A stretch of 64,000 nucleotides of DNA from Nilaparvata lugens (GCF_014356525.2 NC_052507.1:36331013-36395012), one strand, 5' to 3'. Counted from the first letter of the stretch, positions 44,341 through 57,404 are shown. Numbers and translations: made by a program. Notes: generated by a model not told the origin, from the letters alone.

Positions 44341-44559
44341 TTCATACTGACACACACACACAAAGAAAGAAATGAAAAAAGAAATATAGAAATCATATGA
44401 GATAAAAGAAAAACAAAATCAAGTGGAGAAGTCGAGCGCTATGAACAATAGGATAACGCTGTATTAGATGGCCAAGGCGGTTCGGCTCCATTGATACAAG
44501 CATACTAATACTGTTAATCAAATACAAGTACCACAGGAATAGCGAGTATTGAGAAGAAA
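44341..44559. other. Junction between LINE 5' side and copy D
   Basis: Short (CA)n at 44351-44363, then unrecognised sequence. It may be remaining LINE 5' sequence or original flank. Confidence 0.4.
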
Positions 44560-46092
44560 AAAGATCTACTGAAAGGTGTATCAATAAGCTCAGTTTTCAT
44601 TTACCAATTGGAACACAATATTTGACTTAGCAGATTTGTTTGGACTAGTTAGAAGGAGAACATATCAAAAGTCCTCATCCCTACCCCTTGTGCTTAAGCG
44701 ATAAGGGTGGATTAAAAGTTGCGTTTTTTTTATTTCTCTTTTTGCATTTTCAGGGCTTATTACTCAACTACAATGCATCGAAAAAAATAAGCTATGAACG
44801 TTGGGTTGTAGAGGATTCAATTCATCTCAATTTGATGTAATATTCCACTTTTTTTTATTTTCATCAATTGTTATAGCAGTTCTAGTGTTGAGTGTGAAAT
44901 CCTCAATACAGCAAAAAGTGGCAACTTGACGGTATTCTACCTTCAGCGCAGGGGTTAGGGATGAGGATTTATAATATGTTCAGCTCCTAACTAGTCTTAA
45001 TGAAGATGCAGAGTCAAAAATTGTGTTCCACTATTGTGTTCAAATTACATTGTCAAATAACATACAATATTGCTGTATTGAGAATTTCACACTAAAGCTG
45101 CTATACCAATTGGAAAGCATGATATGGTGGAATAATACATCAAATTGAAAAGAGTTGAATCCTCTACAACCCAACGTTCAGTACTCATTTTTTTGATGCA
45201 TTGTTGGTGATTAATAAGCTCTTAAAAGAGCTTTACGAGCTTGAAAGGGCTGCGGGGTCAAAATTGTGATCTAAACTTTTTCCTCTATAATCTTCCGTAG
45301 AGTAAAAACCTTTGATAACAAGTAATAATAGAGTAATGATAATAAGTAATTTAGTAACAGGTTTATGCTAAACAAGTAACAGGTTTATGCTGAACCTTTT
45401 AGATGATAAACCTTTCTGAATCTTAGAAAAGACGGGTATTATAAAAATATGAAGACAAGGGAAAATGAAAGATGTAAAATGAAAAATAGACAAGCATGAT
45501 AGAGAAGGAATGTAGGGTGAAAGGAAGTATGAGGAAACGGAATACAGATTATAAGAAGGAAAAACAGCAGAGCAGGGAAGGAAACTCTTGAGCTACGCGT
45601 CAGTTGCCGATTTGCCCGAAGCACATAGCTGCAACATACAGTCAACTAGACGAAGAAACGTCTCGCTTTTTACCCACTCAATTAATATTCGCCTTCAGAT
45701 ATCCGGTTACCTTTCCTTGGAAAAAACAAAAATACTTCCGTTTGCCCTTTGATGCGGCTGCAGCGTATCATTATAACTAGCCCAGAAGCCAGATAGTCAT
45801 TTCAAGATTTTTCCGAGAGGAAAGTTTGTTGAAATATTATTATCATTGCGTCGTAACGATCATTATTTTATTGAGATGCCACTGTATTCAAGTTGGTTCT
45901 TTGCTTTGAGTGAATAGCATCAGTTTGTACTTTTTGTGACCTACAGAGATGATTAGGCTCTGGATATAATGTTGATCAATTGTGTAACCAAATTTTTTAT
46001 TCATAAATTCAGAAAATTAATTGTGTCAGGGTTTTTGCCAGCAGGCTAGATTCCATATTCTAAAGGCTTTACTATGCGAATGTTTTGTTAGT

Positions 46093-46143
<51 letters not shown>
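44560..46143. repeat. Segmental duplication, copy D
   Basis: Partner of 39787-41272. Point differences are few. It carries an extra 131 bp at 45841-45971 between GAAATATTAT and TGATCAATTG, and a longer uninterrupted GA run. Confidence 0.95.
46094..46143. repeat. (GA)n microsatellite, copy D
   Basis: Pure GA run at the right edge of copy D. Confidence 0.97.
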
Positions 46144-46147
<4 letters not shown>

Positions 46148-49100
46148 ATGAAGACATTAACGTTTTGTTATGTATGACATAATTATGACATTTCTCATAA
46201 TAATTTTTGGTTCTCCACAGGTTGTAATGATCGATGCGAACATTTTTGCAGCTTTTCCAGAACCAGCATGAAAAATTTCATTGCTTCAAAAGAACAAAAT
46301 ATGGATAAGTTTCCGTTTCTACCAGAAATAAAATAATAAAATTGGTCGAATAATTTCCAGTGAAAAATACACAACAAACTGTGTTATATTCCATGAACCA
46401 CCAGCTAATTGAATTAATATAAATTGGATCCTACTCTTGAGAGAGATGAAAGTTAAATCATGACACTTGAAACCATGAGAGTTATGACGTGAATTACAAA
46501 ATGTGCATGATACAATTCCAGCATGATCTTCCATCTACATCCAATTCATAACCAGACAAGAAACAAGGAACCTTATTTGCTAACGTGAACATACTAACCA
46601 AACTTCAAATTGAAAATTATTTATGCAATTTTTATACAAAGGAATTTCTCCTGAACCAAATTTAAGTTTACGAATGTTTTTCTCATGATGTATTTGACAG
46701 GTTTCGAAGGAAATAAAAGCTGATGCAGGAACTTTAATGTGATGTAAAAGTGATAAATGTAGGATGAGTTGGCAGCATAGATTAGCCATCTGTGGAAGCT
46801 CATTCAAGTTGATTTTGCGGAAAAGTGTGGAGGGGAGGCATCCCATTGAGGAAATTGTTGTTTTGGGTGGCCTTTTTAGTTTTTTCCTCTTATAAAGGTG
46901 TATTTGCAGCGTGCTGCCCGAGGTTGGCGTAATTTCCTGTTTTGTTCGCTATTACCCGGAGAACAATTTCATTAGAGTCAATAAGCGGCTGCCTTTGTGC
47001 AATATGCTCATACTCACGAAGGCAATTTCCCGTCACTTTTTGTTCAGCGCTTGATGAGCGGAGCGCCGCTTGTGCCCATCATATACTCTGCACTACGACC
47101 AATCATGATGCTTTATTTTCAACTTCGAATTAATACGGACTAGGCTATACACTTATCATTTGGAGTCCGGTATTTGAAGTATACAACTATTGTATCTACC
47201 AAGAAGTCAGATTCTGCCGTAGAGAATAACTGATACAACTTTGGCCGTTTTCAAACACAGGGCTTTCTCATCGACACTCGTAAGGTCCTCTGATTAGCTG
47301 ATTGAGTTACGAACAGAGATTATAGAATTTCACATTTTATACTCTATGGTTCCAAGGGTGGCTTTAGACCTTCATGTCCAGGTTGCAGGTTCGGGGCTTC
47401 CCAACATATTGGTTTATTTATAAATACTAAATAGGAAGATGCTTATTAATTTTGGTGAAATTTTCAATCAGTATCATTCCTGTGTTGTTTCATTTGGAAC
47501 TTAGTCACATCCCAATACTCTTACACCCGCCCACCCCTCGGGTCAATTTCTTTAGGATAACCGAAAACAAATTCTGGATCCCTACCTGTTGTATTAGCGT
47601 ACCGACAGTGGAAGTACAAAAAAGTAGAGTTCGCCTAGTTTATTGGAAAATAAAATATCATCAGTTATCTGTTGTAGGCGTGGAAAAAGTTGAAAGATAG
47701 ATTTTCTTGGGAAGAATTTGGTAAAACTGAGCTCTGAGAGAGAGGAGACGACTTGATCAGATGGTTGCCGCAGTGCTCTCAGCGCGTTCCGTCCTCTCGC
47801 TACAATAGCTGATATGTTTTTCGCTGAGATGTGACATCACAGGCAGTGTGTAAAAATCGCCGACTCTTGAGACTTTCTGCTCTCTATATAATATGATATC
47901 ATATATGTATCTAATATGTTTCCGCTGCACTGTCATCTCCGACTACGTAGCTCATGAATAACATATACGATGCTTTCTATCAAATTGACCGAGACAAAAG
48001 ATGATGCAGCTGCAGCACACAACAGACGTACGAATACACACACACTAAACACGCATACTACTCTGAAATGTCAGCATTGATTGGCGGAGAGACGTGGGTG
48101 TTATCTGAAAGGAACGCTGAAAATTCAGAGTGAATCTTACTCTGGAAGAGTATGTTATATGCTAAAAGCCTGGTAAAGCGCCTTTTCACCGGTAAAATCA
48201 GTCGACCATGTCAATACCGTTGGGGGAGGGGAATTTTCGAAGCTATTTTTTTTGTCAAAGACTTAGTTTTCAGTCTCCTTTTCACGATACTGGTTTCTCT
48301 GTTTGAAGATTTGAATTTCGATCTGATATAGATTTATTGAGAGTTAAACATTTTTTTGGGAGTTTGATACTATATGAATTCGAATTCATGAAATTTAATA
48401 TGAAGTAGTTGTGAACTCAAATTTTGAACTCTATAGATTTATTGGGTGTGCGACTTCCTTCTAAGATTGCGATTCATCAACTCCATTATAAAAGCTAATC
48501 ACTATTATCATGTTAATTAGTCTCACATCATCATGAGTGCTATGTTTTAGAGAATTATCGAGTTCAATTCCGTTCCATGTGACGCTGATCATAGTAGCTT
48601 GAAAATTGAAATGTCGGATGATTTAATCGACGTGAGCTGAAAATCAATACATGAATCACACGAGATACAATTTATATCTGAATCGAAAAATTCGTTCTTG
48701 AATCATAAGGATTGTGTTTCTTAGAAATGCATAATCATTATTTTGAAAAGCGTTTCTCTTTCTTTTCAATAACCAATATCTTAATTGATTATAAATAATA
48801 TTCGAAGATTATGAATCTTCATTTGAAGATCTAATTACCTTATCCTTATGTATTGAAGAAGATTAGATGATCTTGATAGCCAATTATGTCCATTGATTAT
48901 GAGTAATATTCCAAGAATATGAATCTCCATTTATGGACCTAATTTGTTCATCCCTATGTACGCGTATGTATCGTCGAATATTTATTTGTAGTGTTGAAGA
49001 TCGGTTCTTAGTGAACATCACACAATATTCTTTCCGGATCTGCCATCATTTACTTGTATTGAACGCGCACTTCAACAGACTCTGTATAACTAGCGTTTTT

Positions 49101-51113
49101 GACAAACGCATTTCAATTCTCGTTCGACGGATACGAAGAAGTAGGTGGTAGGTGGAGCTTATGAGGAACATGGTCCTCAGAAAAATTCTATTCACCATAA
49201 CTCGACAAAGTCAAACCTTTTAGCCTATAAGGTTCAGCGTGACTTTTAGAGAGTATCAACTATGCTGTAGAGTATAAACTCTCACTCACCTACTGAGGTT
49301 CGATAAGACATAGACCAACAGTACATCACAAATTAACCAAATAATGGTGGTAGCGAGTACACAAATTTGTAAAGCTAGGGATAACCAGGCGTCAGTTATT
49401 ATTATCAAACAGAGCTGAGTTATGACCTCTGCAGTTTGTATGTATGTCAACGTGCAAAGAGCCAATAGATCTTCACAATTCGAGCTACAGTGCTTGCTTT
49501 ATGCCATGATAAACGTAATTATGGTCACGATGCATCATTGGCAATGTATGCCCGTGTATATTGCCTGACAATACTGCGTACTATTACTGATGAATGTTGA
49601 TTGTTCATAGCATTACTGTTCATATGCGGTTGGTTGTTTTATATTTTTTTGCAAGAATAATATTATGTAATGCATACAGTAGCCTATTATACATTTCCAG
49701 TCTGTATTGAATGATTTGCACAATAATGTGTAGTGAGTAAGATGTCTTTTGACCATTTTTTCTTTGATAATAATAATGGCAGTTGAATACAATATAGAAA
49801 GTTGTGAATAATACTTAATTAATTCAAAAATTTACTTTTTGGTGAAGCAGTCTGGATACTTAATTCTAATTCAGAATCATTTTTTCAAAAAAGATCTCTG
49901 AAGAAAGACTATGGAACTGATACCGAAATTCAAGTCTCACAGTGTCTTCATTGATACAATGAACTCATATTAGTCCATGATAATATCTAAGCATATAAGC
50001 TGTCGACTATCGATGCTCAAAAAGTCAATTTTACTAAAGTCATCAACCCGATTTGGGTGTCAGATTAATAGAAAAATTCACTTTTGGGATTTCTGCCATC
50101 CTGCGAAGCCGAGACATCAATAGACCTACGGAGCAAGAAAATCGAATCAAATAACTCATATACAGCTGCTTGTTCATTTGCAATGATATTTTTTTCACTA
50201 AGCCACAAAAGAGAGAGAAAACAAAGAGAGGGAATAGGAGAATAGAATAATTAGGTAGGATGATTCAAAGCATATAGTAGTAAGAAACAGCAAACGGTCA
50301 CAGTGAAACCAATAGAAATTATACTATACCATCATGCTACTTGACAAGAGTATAAGAAATTCATTGTGTTCTTTTTTTGTTGTTGATACTTGTAGGTAGG
50401 GGGGGAGATTAGTTCCAGCAAGTTCATATAATAAAGATGTGGTGATCGACAGTGGTGAAAAAGGGTTGGATGGAAGCAGGAGAAGAAGTTATAATAATTA
50501 TGAGGAAGAGCGGCTAACTCATGGAGGATGAAGAGGGAAAAAGAGAGAAAGAGTGAGAGTGTGAGAAGGACAGAGTCAAGAGACAGGTTGCTTCATGACG
50601 TCGTCACAAAACAAACTTCCCTTCAGCTAGCAATCAGCTTCATTTTCTTCCTCACTCCTCTCCCAACTACCCTTCCATAACTTATCCTCTCCTACTACTC
50701 TCCTCCTTCTGAGGTATCTCTCCTGCATTCTCTCACCCGGGCGTGTGTTAATGGGGAGAATACCCATTCTATATCTTTTTCAGAGAATCAACAATTATTT
50801 GTTGAAACACCGCCGATTTATGAAGTAACATCACAGCTTTATATTACCGTTATTAAAATTGCATTCAATCTTTATTGTCATTAATTAATATGTTATACTT
50901 TATAGAATTCGTTGAATAATAAGCAATACTATCATTACAGTAGATTACTGTAAATTATTCAAAGAATAGTACTTTAAAATTCGACTGTGTAAAGCCGTAT
51001 TGACTTGTACATATAATATATAAGCCTTACGTTGATTGTGACATGTTTATAAATAATGTCACTCTAGACTTATATGTGCCCAGCTGGCAGTAGTCGGTAG
51101 AGCAAAATGAGAT
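46144..51113. other. About 5 kb of non-coding DNA, nothing recognised
   Basis: No supported gene. 46900-47130 is GC-richer (CGGAGCGCCGCTTGTGCCC). 50550-50745 runs from purine-rich to pyrimidine-rich. Short frames have no known motif. Confidence 0.45.
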
Positions 51114-51386
51114 TTGAATATTTTTGATATTTATGCGCTTGCTGAAATAAAAATACCATATGATTCTTACCAGCTCTCCAAGGAGCTTATACCAAATTCT
51201 GCTATCAATCGCTGCAACCTGCTGCCACTTTATCAATCTGCAATTCTTACCGATGCTCTGATTGACTCCACAATTATAGATGCTGAAGAGGTAGATAAAT
51301 ATAGGGATTCTAAATATTACACAAGACAATATGGTACAGACACCAATCCAACTCGCTACCATCTGACAAAGGGGTCAGCAGTGTGA
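51114..51386 (+). CDS. Unrecognised 90-codon frame, possible exon
   Basis: The frame reads MNIFDIYALAEIKIPYDSYQ, then INRCNLLPLYQSAILTDALI and VDKYRDSKYYTRQYGTDTNP, ending LTKGSAV and a stop. Residue composition is balanced and not simple-sequence, unlike most frames here. No family is recognised, no flanking exon is found, and the opposite strand is also open over 111 codons. Coding status is uncertain. Confidence 0.2.
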   Translation: MNIFDIYALAEIKIPYDSYQLSKELIPNSAINRCNLLPLYQSAILTDALIDSTIIDAEEVDKYRDSKYYTRQYGTDTNPTRYHLTKGSAV

Positions 51387-51674
51387 GATGACGAGTGTGA
51401 TCAACGACAGTATTTTAGTTAGAATCCCTTATACTTTCTATGACTTGTAGTACTGCTTCGGCTTAATTCTATGACTCTGTGTTTCAGTCAATTCGATTTC
51501 AGTGATTAGGTTGAACCATTGAAATAAAACTTGAGAACGTAATATTTCTGAAGATTTAATGATCAATACTGTATATCGCTGATTTGTCCAACTCATTCGG
51601 TGAAGAATATAGTTGTTTGATAATTCTATTGATTTGTAAATAATTATAAAAATAGCAGTACAAGATTGGTCATG
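51387..51674. other. Non-coding spacer
   Basis: Nothing recognised. Confidence 0.4.
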
Positions 51675-51830
51675 CATGGATTGATTGATTGAGTACTTTA
51701 TTCATGTAGATTACAATATATACTGGCTTTTACACTTATATACAATAGCTTACAATCCAGAAAAATTATAGATGAATTCACATAATATAGACTAAGAAAA
51801 TGATTTTTGAACTGCATATGATATGAAAAA
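51675..51830 (-). mobile_element. LINE 3'-end fragment
   Basis: On the minus strand the end reads TGTAATCTACATGAATAAAG, TACTC and (AATC)n: AATAAA at 51697-51702 followed by a short tetranucleotide tail. This parallels the LINE at 41273. No ORF remains, so it is a strongly 5'-truncated copy or related SINE. The upper boundary is uncertain. Confidence 0.5.
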
Positions 51831-52386
51831 AGCAATTGGTAATAGCTATAGCCTATTGATAATATTGTTATGCATCTACATAAATTGGCGGAGCTTTGAA
51901 CATATCAATGTCCATTCTTTGGGAACAATGTTCAAAATATCATTCTCACTAACTCTCTACCAAAAGAGACAGGATTTAAAATGAAAGATATACCATTCAA
52001 CAAATAAAACTTATGATGACAAATGGAATCGATGAGCAAGAATAAAATATGAAACAATGAATATAAAAACAATATGAGAAAATATGCAAAAAAATATCAC
52101 AGATCGCTCAATTAAAACTCTCATTATGCTTACTAGCATCGATTAATAATTTTCATAATTTTTCTATCAGCATATATTATAGATTTATATAGCTCAATCG
52201 TTTGACTTGCTTTCGCTTATCGAATAAAATTTTAGAATTCTTTACTCCAACAATATCAAAAATTAAATTATTAATCCTCAGGGTATGAGTTTGGCCATCA
52301 GTGGAATTTAGATAAAATAATTTATCTTAGGAACTTTAAGCTTCTGGTAATTCTTTTTAAAATAATACTGATATTCAAATACATTA
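51831..52386. other. AT-rich region, nothing recognised
   Basis: May be further decayed LINE 3' UTR; no motif seen. Confidence 0.35.
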
Positions 52387-53413
52387 GGGCCGTTTGCACA
52401 GTATAGATTGCTAAAATCGATCAAGTTAATCGAGTTTAAGTTGATCTGAAAGTTTGAACTTGTTTCTCAGTGCATTTACTAATCCAGTTTAAGTTAAACT
52501 AGTTTAGCATTAAGTTGGTAATAGAATGTCATCGTTCATATCAGGGAGGCTGATTTTTACAGGAAATTTGTTATTTGTTTACAAACCATCAGTAAATTGA
52601 GGTCATGTAGCTACTTTTTCCTTGTTCAAAATCCACAGAGCTGTAAGCTGTATGGTAATAAAAGTGAAAAGCGATCAAGAAATACTTCAAAAAATGATGA
52701 AATGCTTTATTACTATTAGATACAAACTTTTATTTAGTAGGCACCAAAAAATATATTTTAGAACGTTTCTAAAAAAGCGGTTTTGTTACGCTTAAATCTA
52801 CTACGGTTTTCCTCGTTTATCAGAAATCTCACAAAAGCAAGATATCTCAGTTATGTGTTATTAAAAATATGTTTCCTAATCAAAGACCACTGTTAAAAAT
52901 TGTTTTATTTTCTATCAAGTGGTTGATTCAATCAAATACTGGATTGGCAGTTGCTTTACTTGAGCAAAACCGTTAAGAAAATTCTCTATCATCCCAGAAA
53001 TTTAAATCTTTAATTTTTGCCCAATTTTTCTCAGTTTTAAAATTTCTTCACAGTCATCTTCATCAATCACATTAAAAACTTCTATCAATTCCTCCATTAT
53101 AATTATGTTTACATTCAAATAATGATTCACTATAGCCTAAACTAATAATATTATTATCGTCTACAAAAGCATTAAAAACAACTGTCGAAAAATAATTTAC
53201 TATCAGCTGTTTCCCCATCAAAATCTTTACAGATGTCAAGTTAATCCAAATTATTTGGTTTAAACCTTCTGCTTTGAAGGTTTAAACTTTCCCAGAGTTT
53301 AAACTCAATACAGAGTTTGAACTGATACTGTGCAAACGGAATTTTAGTTTAAACCAAGAAAAATCCAGATTTGGTTTAAGCTTTAGCTTAAACTTACACT
53401 GTGCAAACGGCCC
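52387..53413. mobile_element. Non-autonomous DNA transposon of about 1 kb
   Basis: Left end GGGCCGTTTGCACAGTATAG (52387 on) is inverted at the right end, ...ACACTGTGCAAACGGCCC (to 53413). Subterminal motifs (AGTTTAAAC, TTAAGTTAAAC, GGTTTAAAC) repeat in both orientations. An extra internal copy of the terminus, ACTGTGCAAACGG, lies at 53327-53339. No transposase frame. The GGGCC..GTTTGCACA style ends and a TTA before the left end recall PIF/Harbinger elements, but no matching target duplication is clear on the right, so that assignment is tentative. Confidence 0.75.
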
Positions 53414-55998
53414 CAAATTATGTAATAATTCAAATAGTGATAGATAGTTAAATATTCAATTCTCATCAATGTTCTTAATAAGACTCTTCCCTTATTTATA
53501 ACTACTTGCGCAAATAAGTTTAAATCAAGCTTGATTTTCAAATGTAACCCTCGACAAGCTAGCTTTATCAAATTTCTATGAATTTGTTGCACTGAGGGCC
53601 CTCTAAAATGTTTTACAACTCACGTGCGCCGATTTTTCACATATTTAAATATGTGGCATGAATTTGCCTCGTGTGTCCTATGCCTTATTCCCTGGTTGGC
53701 TGCTGTCGTCTTCTCCAATGGAAATAATTACTTTAATAACTCATGTCATAGAGCGACTTCACTGAGTTATGTCGATTACTTAACAGGAACATTAAAATTT
53801 CAAACTTTGGCAAAAATAAAAATTAATTATTATAAGGGGTTCAGTCTAATGCTCTCGTATTGGTAGGCGTCCCAGTCGATCTCTGGTAAACATATGGCGG
53901 TGGGGGGGGGGGGGTGACACTCCCTTATTCTTCCTCGACGATACTTCCTATTTCTAAATTTACATAAAATTTGCATAGCTTCTCCTATTGGTGGATTTCA
54001 ACAAATTCCCAATGACGTGATTTGATACTGTCAAATAGTTTGTAATGCAAAGGTAATAATAAGTTAAAGTAATTAATAAGTTATATATATGAATAAATTT
54101 ACACTCAAATTTGATCCTATGCTAGTAACAGACACCCATGCATTTTACAATAATTATATATTTTTATAATTTTAAAAAAGACCACATGGTGACTTTTTGA
54201 AATATTTATTTTTAGCGCCTACCAAATACTGGATTCTGATTGGTACATCACCAGTTTTTGTACAAAATGTGCTATTGTATTAATACGCCCAATAAAACTA
54301 GATCCCATTCCCTTTGTATTTTTATTACATTTTTATGATTTTTATTTGCTCAGAGCCGTCTAGTATCAAACTCGGCTATCTCCACCCAGGATGTTTTTCC
54401 AGGATAGTCAAATGACTGTTCTGTATTGTAAATATTATATCAAAATTTTGAAATTAGGCTAATCTTTAAAATAGGACAAAAAATGTAGAATCATTAATCA
54501 ATACTCAGTTCTAATTTTTCATCAGTCATTCAAGAGAAATAATGATTTTAAACTTGGATATAGTCAAGTTTGATACCAATTTTGGGAGATAGTTGACTTT
54601 GATGCCAACTAATGAGGATTTGTCCTGTGAATTTTGTGCTTTCAAAAATTCATTATCTTTTTGAAATAACACTTCATCGTATCAAGGTATATATTTTGAA
54701 GCGTTCATAATATTAACAGATAGATGAAAACACTGTTTTCCAATCAACAGGTCCAGATATTTTGGTAAACTGAACATTTCATACGGCTGTTCTTCATGAC
54801 TGAGGAACTTGAGCACAGGTTGTTTGTATTAAAGGACTAATACTATGCCTAGGTGCTATCTATGTAACTTATCTCACATTGTATAAATAGAATAATATTG
54901 TCAATATCATTAGGGACAGAATATTTCTAATTTTTTGAAGAATTTTCATTAATGTAGTCTACTTTATTTTTACTAGGCCTGGATGGTCAAAGTGTCTCAA
55001 AATGAAAAGATGATGAAAAAAAAAGTTACAAAACCAAATAACTCAAAAACCAAAAAATATTTATTGAAAAATTGATGTTATAATAATAATATATTGAAAA
55101 ATAATTGTAAAATGGTTTGTATTATAACCTGAAACAGATTAACGGATTTTAAGTGTTATACTAGAACAAGATTTATCTATATATTATACAATATTGAAGC
55201 AATATATATAAAATATACAACAAGAAAGTTCCTCATGACTTTGCTGTGCAATGAGCGGTTAAAAAGTACACAATTTTTGGGGGGCCCCAGCTCCCTCAGG
55301 GGGGAAAATTTCTGAAAATCCTCTCTTAGTGGATGTTTTGAGGCTATCATAAACAATTGTGCAAAATTTCAAGTTTGTAGGCTCAGTAGTTTGGGCTGTG
55401 GTGTGATTTCAGTCTGTCGGGGCTTAGCCTTTTATAGATATAGAGATAAATACTTAGATATTGTCTTTAAACATTTATGTCCTTTATTATGCATGCCAGA
55501 ATCTACAAAACCCTTTTGTCCTCGCTTTATCGAATACTGTTTACTTGTAACTATTTAACTATAAAGTATCTGACTGAATTCCAGATCTACAGTTTGCCCT
55601 CTGTTGATGTTGCCGACAAGCATTATTTACAAAGAACTTGACCTCAAATTCAATTTTATAATTTTTATTAAATAATTGGAAAAATGACTTCCATTTCGAA
55701 TTTTTGCAAATAATCATAGCCTTTATAGTCGTTATCATCTTATCTTTATTGTCGACTGATAATACCATTGATGATGGAAGTTTCTGGTTTCTTTAAATGA
55801 GACCTAATAATCCATTCCAATGAATGAATTTCATTTGTGCCGAAATGCATCGTTATAACTGTCACTACAGTAGATTACTGTGAAAAGTACTTTGAAATTC
55901 GGATATAATATTCTATACACAGAAGAAATTTAAGCGTTGGAAGGATTCAGTCATTATTACAATGTGTTCTGTGTACCTATGATTTGAAATAATTTTTG
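53414..55998. other. Non-coding region, nothing firmly recognised
   Basis: Contains a poly(G) run at about 53902-53914. A block at 55280-55445 (GCTCAGTAGTTTGGGCTGTG, CAGTCTGTCGGGGCTTAGCC, TATAGATATAGAG) looks like a short-element tail. No gene. Confidence 0.45.
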
Positions 55999-56050
55999 AC
56001 CGAGCGAAGTGAGGTCTAATATTCAATTAGACGGTTTGGCATTTCTCTTA
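55999..56050 (-). repeat. Dispersed repeat family 1, truncated copy beside the minisatellite
   Basis: TTGACCGAGCGAAGTGAGGT and CTA at 55999-56021 are the exact reverse complement of the end of the copy at 4261-4500, followed by AGACGGTTTGGC. The minisatellite begins where the AT-rich interior of the family would be. Confidence 0.8.
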
Positions 56051-56735
56051 ATGTTTAAATGTTTAAATGTTTAAATGTTTAAATGTTTAAATGTTTAAAT
56101 GTTTAAATGTTTAAATGTTTAAATGTTTAAATGTTAAATGTTTAAATGTTTAAATGTTTAAATGTTTAAATGTTTAAATGTTTAAATGTTTAAATGTTTA
56201 AATGTTTAAATGTTTAAATGTTTAAATGTTTAAATGTTTAAATGTTTAAATGTTTAAATGTTTAAATGTTTAAATGTTTAAATGTTTAAATGTTTAAATG
56301 TTAAATGTTTAATGTTTAAATGTTTAAATGTTTAAATGTTTAAATGTTTAAATGTTTAAATGTTTAATGTTTAAATGTTTAAATGTTTAAATGTTTAATG
56401 TTTAAATGTTTAAATGTTTAAATGTTTAAATGTTTAAATGTTTAAATGTTTAAATGTTTAAATGTTAAATGTTAAATGTTTAAATGTTTAAATGTTTAAT
56501 GTTTAAATGTTTAAATGTTTAAATGTTTAAATGTTTAATGTTTAAATGTTTAAATGTTTAAATGTTTAAATGTTTAAATGTTTTAAATGTTTAAATGTTT
56601 AATGTTTGAATGTTTGAATGTTTAAATGTTTAAATGTTTAAATGTTTAAATGTTTAAATGTTTAAATGTTTAAATGTTTAAATGTTTAAATGTTTAAATG
56701 TTTAAATGTTTAAATGTTTTAATGTTTAAATGTTT
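56047..56735. repeat. (TTTAAATG)n minisatellite, about 690 bp
   Basis: Some 85 units of an 8-bp repeat with scattered 7-bp variants (TTTAATG, TTAAATG), one TTTTAAATG and two TTTGAATG units. The variants recur at several places, which suggests block duplication within the array. Confidence 0.98.
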
Positions 56736-57404
56736 CAATTGTATGCAATTTTCATGCACTATTAAATAGGATGCAAAGAACTTGTAACAGCTCGTCTGGG
56801 CGCCCAGATGTCTCCTGGTTTTCTTGCGCTAAATTCTGGAAAGCGTTATATGATAATTAAATCTTGTGTAAGCATGATCTGATCAAATAAATAATAGTTC
56901 AGTGTGGAAGTGCTTATGGTTTGGGACGTCGTTATAACTGCGCGAGGTCTACTGTTCACAAAACTACTAGTATAATAATAATGTACATTCGAGTATGCCT
57001 ACAGTTGATACAGTTGTATTTATATTCCACTTAGATTAATATCATAAGGGAAACATACTGGTAAGATAATTCTTTTTGAGTAGTTGAGTAGATTCGAATG
57101 TATTCACCTTCGATAGGATTCACTTCTCCACTTATCAATAATATTTCTTATCCTCCCCTTCTCTTTCCACACTCTCCGCTATTTTTCTTCCACCCCACTA
57201 CACATTCCTACCCATTGCTTCCTACCCTGTACTACAGAATAAAGTATGGATGTATTCTCTGCCTGTACCGTCTCGAATACTTTCGATCACTATTTTCTAG
57301 AGTTGCGATTGGCAAGTCGAAGCATGCCGCCGACTAATCGCACGAGCGGAAACTGAGCTAACTTGACCGGTACCCTAATCACCACCTTCCTCTCATTCAG
57401 AAGC
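56736..57404. other. Non-coding region with a family 2 fragment
   Basis: 56935-56975 (GCGCGAGGTCTACTGTTCAC, AAAACTACTAGT) is a short copy of dispersed repeat family 2. Otherwise nothing recognised. Confidence 0.55.

Noticed and set aside
47380..47410. tRNA or SINE B box at GCAGGTTCGGGGCTTCC
   Set aside because: No A box at the right distance and no tRNA fold.
56047..56735. CRISPR-like array
   Set aside because: Units are contiguous 8-mers with no spacers, in eukaryotic DNA.
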